DNA of 64,000 nucleotides from Lineolata rhizophorae (Eukaryota; Ascomycota; Dothideomycetes; Lineolatales; Lineolataceae): positions 108,754-172,753 of the forward strand of contig MU001708.1 of NCBI GenBank assembly GCA_010093515.1. The letters run 5' to 3'. Positions 51,328-61,163 of the stretch are shown here, piece by piece. Both the position numbers and the translations under genes were made by a program. Within the stretch, counting starts at the first letter, position 1, and the number at the start of each line of letters is the position of its first letter. Below the pieces are notes generated by a model, which ran no database searches, was not told the origin of the DNA, and saw nothing but the letters and a program-made list of their open reading frames with translations.

Positions 51328-52201
51328 ATGCCAGGTGAGTTTCTAGTCTCGAACACGACCCCATACCGACTGGACAGCTGTTTACAACTCATTCCACTCA
51401 CCTCTCCCCGCCCTCTTTGGCCCAAGCTCGTTCCGCTAACCGCTCCCTCTCCACCACCACCCAGGCCCTTCCGAGCCCGAAGTCGACTTCTACGCCATCC
51501 TCGACATCGATGCCTCGGCCTCGCAGCAGCAGATCCGCGACGCCTACAAGCGCGCCGCCCTACGGACCCACCCGGACCGCGTCGCCGCCGACTCGCCCGA
51601 CCGCGCCGCCCGCACCAGGAGGTTCCAGCGCGTCAACGACGCCTACTACACGCTGTCGGACCCGGCGCGGCGCCGCGAGTACGACGCCGCGCGGGCGTAC
51701 CACGGCTTCGGGCGCGGCGGCGGGACGCCGGGCGCAGCCCACGAGTCCTCCGACGAGGAGCCCGACGAGGAGGTGCCGCGGCCCGGCGGGGCGGGCGCAG
51801 GGGCGGGCATGCCGGGCGGCTTCCCCTGGTCGAGCTTCGGCTTCGGGGCCCGCGATGACGCCGAGGAGGCGCGCTTCAGCGAGGAGCAGTTCGGCAGCGT
51901 GTTCGAGGAGATGCTGCGGGACGAGGGCATGGCCGAGGGCGGCGGCGACGGCGGCGGCGCGCGGCCCACGGGCAAGTTCTGGAGCATCGTCGGCGGGCTG
52001 AGCGGCGGCGCCATGGGCTTCATCGTCGCGAACTTCCCGGGCGCCGTCGCGGGCGCTGTCGCGGGGAATAGGTTGGGCGCCGTGAGAGACGCCCGCGGGA
52101 AGAGCGTGTATGAAGTCTTTCAGGAGTTGCCGCAGGCGGATAAAGCGAGGCTGTTGAGCGATTTGGCGGCTAAGGTGTTTGCGCATGCGGTGGGGTCGTG
52201 A
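51328..52201 (+). CDS. J-domain (DnaJ-type) co-chaperone with C-terminal glycine-zipper segment
   Basis: Two exons: a 7-nt first exon (51328-51334, ATG CCA G) and 51465-52201; the 130-nt intron has donor GTGAGT and acceptor CAG; about 247 residues. The J domain is residues 9-75: DFYAILDIDASAS, HPD at 38-40, and the helix IV region RVNDAYYTLSDPARR. The HPD motif is what stimulates Hsp70 ATPase, so this should be an Hsp70 partner. A short Gly-rich and acidic linker follows. Near residues 170-200 is a small-residue hydrophobic stretch (GGLSGGAMGFIVANFPGAVAGAVAG) with GxxxG spacing, which may insert in or associate with a membrane. The C-terminus has one more helix (VYEVFQELPQADKARLL). There is no zinc-finger region, so it is not a DnaJ type I protein. 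Codon use is very GC-rich compared with the AT-rich DNA before it. Confidence 0.88.
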
Positions 52202-52818
52202 AGGGAGGAGGGAAAGAACGGGAGTTTGTGTGCTCTTGGATACCTGCTTATGGGCGAGCGTTTGGGCCTGGCGTAGCTGCTTGAATTGATGTCGTTTTAT
52301 ATTCTTAGGGTGACCCGCACAATTACGAGTAATATGGAAAATTATTCATTTAGGAGACTATGATTTTCAGTTTGTATTGGTACTATCAGAGCGAGTTCAA
52401 GTACTTTTCTAGAAGGACCATAGCGCAAGATTACAATGCCGAGGGAAGAGCTGAATTGTAAAATACATGTGACGTATCCTAGGCGAATTACCGAAATACC
52501 TAATGAGGAGCAATGCTAGGTCGTCTAGCACCATACGCCAAGCTTGAATATATACCAAAAAAACCATTTTCCCCTTTTCAATGACCGTTCTACAAACATT
52601 AATGAACAGGCTGCTCTTTAGAGAAGGGAGGTAGAGTGATACAGAAACGCCAACGTTAATGCGGGTATCCAATCTACAACGGCGCCATAGACAAACTACC
52701 CGTCTCCGGGGATACGCGATATTAGTATCCCAGCGCTCCAAACAAATTACCAACAAGAAGTGAACCGATGTGCAATGAGACCAGAAGCAATGGATCTGGC
52801 TGGCCAACCGCTCTTCAC
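52202..52818. other. Spacer between convergent J-domain and MFS genes
   Basis: Two facing 3' ends in about 600 AT-rich bases. No supported gene or other feature. Confidence 0.6.
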
Positions 52819-54805
52819 TTATGCAGCAGCCACGTCGAGTTTCTTCCCTTTGACGCTAATCCACTGCACCACGACAGCGCCAAGAATAGACAACGCGCTC
52901 ACAGCGACCGACACGTAGAACGTCTCGACCAGTGCATCATTATATGCGACTAGCACACCGGGCAGGAAGTTCTCCGCGACGGCGTTCTTCAGCTCCGTGG
53001 CGCCCGTGTTGAGCACGAGCGTAGCCGGCACGTCGGGAACGACGGATGCGAGGTGGCTAATGAGGCGGTTGGTGAAGACGTTCTGGCCAACGGAGACGAA
53101 GAGGGCGCCGCCGAATGTCTGCGAGAACATCATGATGGCGACGGAGATGGGAACGTCGGCCATAGGCATGGCCGTCTGGGCGCAGATGAGCGGCTGCTGG
53201 AAGCCCATGCCGACGCCCATGCCGAAGATGAACTGGTACCCGATCCACTTGGGGTGGTTGGTGTCGACCTCGAACGTGGTGAGCAGGCCGGCGCCAATGC
53301 TCATAAAGATGGCCGACGCGATCATGAAGGGCGTGTAGTAGCCGATGAAAGTGACGGCGCCGCCGGCGGCCATGGAGAAGATCACGACTGCGAGAATCAT
53401 GGGCAGATTCATGATACCGGACTTGGTGGCGGAGACGCCTTTGATGGCTTGGAACCAGATGGGGAGCTTTAGTACCGTTAGCTTTGTGCTCGCGCTCACG
53501 CTTAAGTGGTAGCCTCGCGACTACCAACCAAAGGGGACGGTGCACATACGTAGTAGACCATGACGAAGAAAGAAGCACCCAATGTGCCACCAAACCACGC
53601 CGAACCCCACACGTTCCTGTTTTTGAAGACACGCGGGGGAACTGTAGCCTTCTCACCCCTCCACTGCTGGACGACCAAGAAACAAATAATGAGCACGCCG
53701 AAGATGACGAACAAAGCAATGATGCGCCCATTGTTCCAGTCGTATTTAGAGCCGCCCCATTGTAGAGCAAGGAGCAGGGAGACGACAGCGGGGATAAAGA
53801 AGAAGGTTCCCAGGAGGTCGAATTGCGCCAGCTGGGCCTTGAGTCCAATCTTCTCGGCTTTCTTCCGCTTCGGAGAGCTGAAGAAAAAGACGACGAACGC
53901 AGCAGTGACGCCGCCAAAGGGAAGATTAATGTAGAAGCACCATCGCCAGGTGACGTGGTCCGTGAAAGCGCCTCCCATTCTAGAGCCCAAGTTAGCACAC
54001 GTTCAAGCTATCTTTATACCGCCCTCTGGAAATGGGGAACGTACAGTGGTCCAGCAACACTAGCAACGCCGTACATAGCACCGATCAGCCCGGTGTAGGC
54101 AGGCCGCTGGCGCAACGGAACGGTGTGGGCGACGATGAGAATCGCGCCGGAGAAAATACCTGCACCGCCGACACCGGCGATGGCACGACCAACGATGAGA
54201 GCCTCGGAGTTAGGCGCAACACCACAGATCAAGCTGCCGAGCTCGAAGATGAAAAGCGCGATCAAGAAAATCCATTTGATGCTGTAAAACGTGTACAGCT
54301 TGCCAAAGATGAGCTGGAACGAGCAGATGGTGAGCAGATACGCGCTTGCGTACCAGCCCACATCGTCGAGAGCTTTAAAGTCGTCTGTAATGCGCGGAAT
54401 GGCAGTCGCGATAATAGTGTTGTCCTTTGTTTGATGTTAGCAGGCTGCAAGCCTTGTGTCAATGGTTATGGACGCTGGTGGGCTGTATCATACCAGAGCC
54501 ATGCAAAACACAGCCAAACACAGGGCTATGGTGATGAGGGCGAGCTTCCATGCCTTGGGATACTCGATTTCCTCCTCTTCAGACTGCTGTGCCTCGGGCT
54601 TCTTCTCCTCCGTGGAGGTAGGTCTGGTGGCACCTTCCTTCATCGAGACGGCTTCTGAGGCAGGCGCATTGGCATCGCCAGCGTAAACTTCGGCGGGGTC
54701 TTTCTTCTCCATAACTGAGGGCTCCACACTCCGCGAGACCGTTGAATCGGTATCATTAAGGCTCCGGCCCCCAGTGGGGGGGCGAAGGTCCTGATCGGCA
54801 CCCAT
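52819..54805 (-). CDS. MFS multidrug transporter, 14-TM DHA2 type
   Basis: Four exons on the minus strand: 54805-54494, 54424-54045, 53979-53550, 53466-52819; introns of 69, 65 and 83 nt; about 589 residues. After an acidic, disordered N-terminus of about 80 residues comes the first membrane helix ([19 protein letters not shown]). Family motifs follow: [12 protein letters not shown] in helix 1, [15 protein letters not shown], then [25 protein letters not shown], which is the drug:H+ antiporter motif C region of the 14-spanner group. Such proteins export small toxic molecules across the plasma membrane; the substrate cannot be read from sequence. Close relatives often sit in secondary-metabolite clusters, but here the neighbours are a J-protein and a long gene-free tract, so no cluster role is supported. 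I took the Met at 54805 because the sequence before it does not look like protein. The frame is intact. Confidence 0.92.
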
Positions 54806-57800
54806 GGGGCGAAAAGTGGACGAGAAATATAGGGTGGAAGGAGCAGGCCGCGAAGAGGTGTGAACGAGGAAAGAAGGGACAGCACGACAACTGAAAGTCC
54901 GAGTGGGTCGACAGTCTTTTTGAAGATGCCCAGGTTCTGGCAAAAGATGGTGTTTGAGAGAAAGAAAGGATATAAAAAGGAACGGAAAGAGATCTACCGG
55001 CTTGGGCGAAGCCTCCTTATTATTTAGGCAGCAGCCGCCTTGGATGCGTATCCGAAATGCAACGCGGACGAAGCTCTGGGCCAAAGGGTACGAAAGATCG
55101 GAGCCGAGACTGGGACGGACAAAAAGTCCTTGCAGTGGATGCGTGCCCAATGACACGCAGGCTCGCGTTCCGGGTCCCACGCTCCTTTTCCGCGCTGCGT
55201 GCACTCTTGGCGTCCAAACAAGCTCCCGTCCGCCGATACGGGCGGACGTTCACCCCAAAGCCACGGCCGCATCAGCTTCCCACGGACGAGCCATGCAGAA
55301 ATCGCATTCCCTGGGTGGCATAGCGCATATGTACTACGACGCGCTACCGGTCAATGACTTCACCACCAGTCATTTTACGTTCTCCTTGACACACTCAAGT
55401 GCTCGTTCCAAATGACCTGCGAACACGACAGGAAGATTGGAGATGTTGTGCACGCCCGGCGCAAGTCGCGAGGGGCCCTAGATTGTTGCACCTTGCAAGG
55501 TCTCGTCTCAGGCGCCAACGGGGCGGGTGCAAAACCGCCCGTCCACCTGGGCTCCTGGGAGGCAGAAAAGGGCCTGGATCCGTTTCCAGGAGCATGGCAG
55601 GTGGGTCGGCGCCGTCACAGGCGAAGCGAGCGACGGAGGGCTCACTCCCCCATGTCCGCCGAGTCGCCCAGGGCTGCCCCTGGTCTCCCTAGATCAGTCT
55701 TATTTGAGACCGCCGCACGAGGTTCCACAATGTGAGTCAAACCCGAGCGCCTCGTCGCATGCGAGCACGGCAGGTCGGCGGTTTGTGTCGCCCGGTCTCC
55801 GTGCTTGGGGCACCGGACTAGGGAAGCCGGGGGTCGGTCCTTCCGGCGGCTGTGGGTGCTTTTTGCAATGTTACATACATATTATTGAGCTGGGCGCACG
55901 TGTTCTCCGCCAAAAGTCGTCCGGTCGAGTCCAAGCGTTGGACGGATAAACCTCCATCGAACCGCTCATTCGCCGATATGTCCGCGTTTCGGGCCCGTCA
56001 AGATTCCTTCGAAGATTCTGGCGGCTTCCGTCCCGAGCCAATGCATTCGCTTCTGCCTACTACGTAAGGTTCGTGGACGGATTGATTCGCTCGAAAGCTT
56101 TCAATCCTTTCAACACCTTTTACCCTGCTGGCACGGACGCCGCGTGGTCGCATTAACAGTCATGCCAGTGGCAGTCAGGGCGTTACATAGCAATGTCGAA
56201 AGGTTGTCGTCAACCTGCGCATGCTGAACGACGAACTCGATATGTTGAAGGTGTGATGATAGGAGCATGCTAAGTGACTCATCATCCAATCATCGACGAC
56301 GTTTCATCGGTTCACACTGCAATCGGGTTGATGAATGCCCGGCGGCTTTGAATGCCCGGCGGCTTAGGCGTAGGGCAGACCGCATCGGGTCAAACCGGGG
56401 GGGAGTCGGCTGTCCACTCTGCGCTAAGGCAGGTCAGACGGTGGCTCAGCGCCTAGACATATAAACAACCTATCTACAACATAGCTATATCCGAGAAACA
56501 AAAGTCGCAATGCGACAACACCTGCTTTTCGTTTCCATTTGCGTCTTAAATCCGGTCAGTCGACATTCTGGGCGGTGTGCGCTTCGAATAAAGTGCTGAG
56601 TGAGATCGTTCGCCACGCGTTTACCCGTGAGACAGCCAAGAAGTCCCCACCCACACGTGGTATCTAGGTTTGCTCGACGATTCAACTCTCAGTTCTATAA
56701 GCCTTGTGCAAAGTTGCGAATGACGCCGTTTTTCGAATTATATTTCGAAGTCCTTTTTAAGGTGGTGTTCTAGGTCGCCATTACGTAGTACACTCTCGGT
56801 TCTTTGGCGACCGCCATCTTGCCCCAAACGCATGCAATTGCGTTGTATGCCATGAAGAACATAGAGCCAATCACACGGATCAATGTAAACAGGGATAGTC
56901 CACGTCGTCCCGAGTGCAAAACTGTAGGTATTATTTAGGCGGGTAAGTATTCTTGATTCAATTCCTGACGAACAAAATGACAGTCTTTGAAACACCCCTT
57001 GCTATTGTGCAAGCCCTCGGACTGTAGGAGACAATACTTCATCAGGCAAGGCAGTGCATAGAATATTACGCATCAAGCGGCTAGATGATTTTGTATAGTA
57101 AGCCGTACATGATCAATGAATGCTTGTGGTCTAAAGGCTACACTTCTTAGGTCTGCTGATGCGTTGGTTATATACAGCGCAAGCCGTAACTCGAGACATG
57201 CATCTATCCATAATCATTTAAACTTCCAGATCCCACGCCAGGAGGCTCTGAGCCATCTAGATTTCTCTACCTTATGTTTTGTAGTACACCAAAAAGGAGC
57301 AAGGGAAGAAAAGAGAAAAAGAGACAGAGCATGGCGTGTGGTGTTTCCGGCCACAATGTGTCGCCAAAGTTAGGGTGCAATCCTAGGTTCAGCTCTACGC
57401 CCTTACAGGTTGATATTAGTCTTGCTAGGTTACAATTATCGATCTTTTAGCCTGTGATTGAGTTTATCTCCAGATTTTTGTCTTTAAGTCAAAAAAGGCG
57501 TATGTGCTCATATTTCTTGTGCTCCTTTGGCATACCTTGCGAAGTAATTCTTTGGCATGCTTGGGCGCGGTAGAATTTCCAAAATGCATTTGTAGTGCAC
57601 TAGATATATTCCTCGACCTATGCAAAGAAAAATACAGTCAGGCTAGTTGGTGGCTACTTCATGAGTTGTGAATTGCTTCGCCAACAAGTTCAGCATTGGG
57701 TCCAGAAGTAATCACATGCAGCAGAACTATACCATCAGCTATCATTCGAGTTGGACGAAGCCTAGTCTAGAGTTACCCGCACCCCAAAAGCGACAAGCTT

Positions 57801-58290
57801 AGGTCTGAGACATTAAACAACATGATTTAAAGGTACATTGTTGACGGAGTCCATAGAACTTTTTTGTCAAGGTTTCTAGCCTGAAGAGGAAATGTCTTAG
57901 CGACCCTAGCCGGCTGCGCCACATCGACCCTAGTTTAGTGACGCCGAACCACACGTGGTGTGGCAATGCGACCACCCAATTCCCGCAAGCCGCGCTCGCG
58001 CTTGCTCTCGATGCGAGCATGAATGGTCCGACTTACGGCTACGTGTCCAAAGAAGAAAGTATCGAGCTCTAAAGCGTGATTTCGTGATCTTTCTCCAGTG
58101 GCAGCGACGAGCGGCCATATCTCACCAGCCACATCGCTTCTAACGCGCGTTCAGCTCGTATCTAGGCAGAAGCATTTCGAGCCTTCATAGTGAGCTGGAG
58201 GGCCGAAGTCACATCTTGAGCCCGCTATTTGTGTGGCACAGAAGACCAGGTACCTTTTTTCGTTTTATTTCTCTCTAGTACGCTACCACG
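54806..58290. other. Gene-poor region between MFS gene and a small five-exon gene
   Basis: About 3.5 kb with no supported gene. The first few hundred bases are the MFS promoter side. Bases 55-56 kb are GC-rich; from about 56.2 kb the DNA is AT-richer, with only short frames. I looked for transposase motifs and recognised none in this part. Confidence 0.5.
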
Positions 58291-58895
58291 ATGCCTACCC
58301 CACTAGATAGAGCGATGCGTTCAAAGGTAAGTACCAGCACCCAACCGGCAATCTGGGATATATAACTATTTTAGCTAATTTAAACCGTCTTTAGAACGCC
58401 TTTTTCAGTAGGGCTTCTACGCTTACTACTATTCAATCGTATATGCTGACCGTCTCAAGCGTTTGCCGGTATCGTAACTGCAGTTGCGGCATGGAGCATC
58501 TGGGGCCAAGGAGACATGTTTCCTCGCGAACCCGATCCAACTGGCGGTACGTACAATAGCTTGTGACAGCGGACGTCATTTTGGGTTATGATGCTCACTT
58601 CAGTGATAGACCCCGAGTCGTGGAGTGAGAGTGACATGCGCCGTTGGTTACAGAATGTAAGAGTATTGTTCGAGTTCCTCTCATGGTTCGGGCTGCGAGC
58701 TCCTCTCTTGGGTACCAGGCTCCTTTTGCACCAGAAGGCCCTAGAAAAGCTTAGCTACGGTCATACGTTTGTCTTTGCGGACGAAGTACGCTGACGACCT
58801 TCCAGCGCAACCTACTGCCGTCAGGTTCGGCAAGCCGTGATGAACTATTGGAGAGAGTCAAAGCGAATATCCGTACGCCACGTCGGACAGAATGA
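58291..58895 (+). CDS. Small membrane protein with C-terminal HeH/SAP-like helical motif
   Basis: Five exons found by splice consensus: 58291-58326, 58395-58407 (13 nt), 58460-58546, 58610-58656, 58806-58895. Introns are 68, 52, 63 and 149 nt and all junctions keep frame, giving 90 residues with no stop. The N-terminus is short and basic. Residues 18-32 (FAGIVTAVAAWSIWG) are a likely single membrane segment. Then comes MFPREPDPTGDPESW, and residues 47-84 form a helix-extension-helix-like unit (ESDMRRWLQNRNLLP, RDELLERVKANIR) resembling the motif of Ish1/Msc1-type and LEM/SAP-like proteins. Proteins of this layout are common in filamentous fungi, but their role is not established to my knowledge. 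Some may sit in mitochondrial or nuclear membranes; that is inference. Its longest coding exon is only 90 nt, so it is easy to miss. It lies next to a degraded transposon but itself looks intact. Confidence 0.75.
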
Positions 58896-59124
58896 TATGA
58901 GAAAAGCTTTCCATAGATATCGATTAGCAATGGGGGGTGCGTTTGGATCAAATTGAACCCAGCAGTTCTTTTTGCCTAGAAAACCAATCCAGCCCTGAAG
59001 CTGTTTGAAGGAAATCATCCTCAATGTCGACTCGCCATTAAATTAAACCCATACAATGCTTGGTGAGGATAGAGCAATAGCCCCCTAATCCTATTACTTC
59101 GATCTCGTCTTCAGCCACTTCCAC
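58896..59124. other. Spacer between small gene and transposon remnant
   Basis: About 230 bases holding the 3' end of the small gene and the presumed outer flank of the pogo-like element. No terminal inverted repeat was recognised by eye. Confidence 0.5.
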
Positions 59125-60735
59125 CTAGCTTTTCCGTTTCCGTTTGGCTCGCGCCTTCGCGGGAGCAGAACTCTTGCGCTTCGATCCGCGCTTCCCTTCC
59201 CGCACGGAGACCTCGTTCGTATCACGCTTCGGTTGGACCTCTACAATGTCACTGTAGCTCATCACCTTCGCCTCTCCGATCCTGGTAAACCTAACTAACT
59301 TGCGGCAATCGCTTTCGTTGTTCTGCTCGAACAGCAGACGGTTCCCATCCAGAAGAAGAGTACACCCTGTAAAGGAATTCTGGGCGGAGTTAGCTAGTTT
59401 CTGCAAACGATGCCTACTCGAGCCGTCCAGCAGTTGAGTGTCCTGGCCAATTTGGCTGTGCAGCGCAGCAAGAGTCTCTGATGCCACTGGCGTTTGGAAT
59501 ATTTCCGTATCTGTCTTCGTGTCTTTGTCACTCAAAACGCGCAGTTCGGCTAGTGGTTTCTGGATGTCTTTAAGCACTCTATGTGGGCTGAATGGATATA
59601 GACCTGTCTTGAACCAGCCGGACTTGATGTTTCGAGTGGTAAGCGCCTGCTCGCGCGCACGGCTATAGAGAGAAGTGAAATGCTGCTTGCCGACCTTGTT
59701 GGCCCTTTCTCGATGAAGCTTTTCGACCCGTTCGCCTCACGCGGCATTCAACGGGGCGAAAACACCAACGTCACACGGCTAGAGCTTATGCAGGGTATGC
59801 GATAGTATGCGACAAAGGACAATATCGTTTCTAAAGTAATACTTCAGGATTTCAAGCGACTCATGCACTCCGAAGCTATCACAGATAGGTATCCGCGTTT
59901 ACCGTTCTCCCGCGGCTTAGTCTGGGGATCGAATACCAGCTTAAGCTAGTCTAGGCTGATCTTAGAGTCGGTGTAGTAAGACTGTGAACAGGCGAAATGC
60001 CATCTAGGAGTATAGTGCATATTCCAAGTGCTGCGACGGGTTGCAGTTGGTCATATGATTAGTGGAAGCAGAGACTTACCGTCTGCGGAGATACACTCAA
60101 TGGCAGTTACCATCATCCACTTAACGCTCGCGCCTCTATAAGCCCACAGGTCGTTTTTACCTACAAGGACCTTGATAGAGCTAAGCATGCTCAGCTTGAC
60201 TCTTATCTCGTCTATATTGTACACATTCTCCGGCAGAATGTCCGTTCTATCTAGCTCCTTGCCGACAATGTCAAACCAGGGTTGTATCTTACCGTAGATG
60301 TTCTTATCCTGTCGATTCCAACCTAGCGCCTTAACCCTCTTCACCTTAAGATTAGGGTTGCGTTTGTAGAAGGCTTAAGGCTAGTTCTTGCTAGGAGGGC
60401 GGATCATTTCGGTCGCCACGCGATCTTGGAAGATGGAGGAGCGTTAGCATGCGATGAGGAACACCAGTGAACGCAACTACTCGATCGGAATAGAAAATCC
60501 GTTGTTAGCCATTCGCAACAGATTCTTAACGAGAGCTTCCTCTTCGGATGATGTGAGGTACTATTAGGTTTTCGCCTTGTCCTGTATCGAGGGTCGTCCG
60601 TGGGCGCCGTGCCACAGGCATCTTGCTAGACTTTAACAAGGCAACATATGTTCTCGTCTTAGTAGGGTCGACGCCGTCCGAAAGCACGCGACTGGTACTG
60701 TCCATTTTGCAACAAAGGTGATAGCGCATGTACGG
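59125..60735 (-). mobile_element. Degraded Fot1/pogo-type DNA transposon
   Basis: Read on the minus strand, the region carries most of a DDE transposase of the fungal Fot1/pogo group (Tc1-mariner superfamily). From right to left: an N-terminal part (from about 60730); RVKALGWNRQDKNIYGKI and WFDIVGKELDRTDILPENVYNIDE, where the first catalytic Asp lies in NIDE; the block VTAIECISADGKSLLPLII; CDSFGVHESLEILKYY with the second Asp; PCDVGVFAPLNAA with the third; and a C-terminal tail with a basic Lys/Arg-rich end at 59125. The frame is broken by stops, including TAG at 59779-59781, 59946-59948, 60381-60383 and 60477-60479 and TAA at 60375-60377, and by at least one frameshift before the second Asp. 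Most of these stops fit Gln or Trp codons changed at CpA or TpG, the RIP signature. The element cannot encode an active enzyme. Ends are approximate because I could not find the inverted repeats or the TA duplication. Confidence 0.88.
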
Positions 60736-61163
60736 AGGAGCGACGAGCTGCGCGAGGCGGCACGCTTAAAGCATACTATGTAGGTGGCTCGTTTGCTGAC
60801 CAATATTTTTAGAACTCCGCAACGCTTGATGAACGCCTTTCCTCTTCCACTTCAACATCTAGGTAGAAATTTGCACTGTCCGTCTTGCTGATGGACAGCT
60901 GATTGACACAATTAATATATTAGCTTCGTGGAGTTGCATTAGCCCCGGAAACTCTATCACGACCCCACTGGCGGGTAAACGCCGAGACCCGCTGCTTCAC
61001 CTTATCGATAAAGCGCGGCGCAGCAGCAGTTCAGCCTTGCTGTGGCCGCACCCCCTCAGCCTAGTCGCTCTCTCTTCAGCTCCTCTGCCTACACAACGTC
61101 GCCGCCCTCTCCCCCCATTGCGCTTCTATACGCATCTGCCATCTCTGTAGACCTCCTCTCGAC
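60736..61163. other. Spacer upstream of the STAND gene remnant
   Basis: About 430 bases. The right half is C-rich and should contain the former promoter of the NACHT-ankyrin gene. No other feature. Confidence 0.5.
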
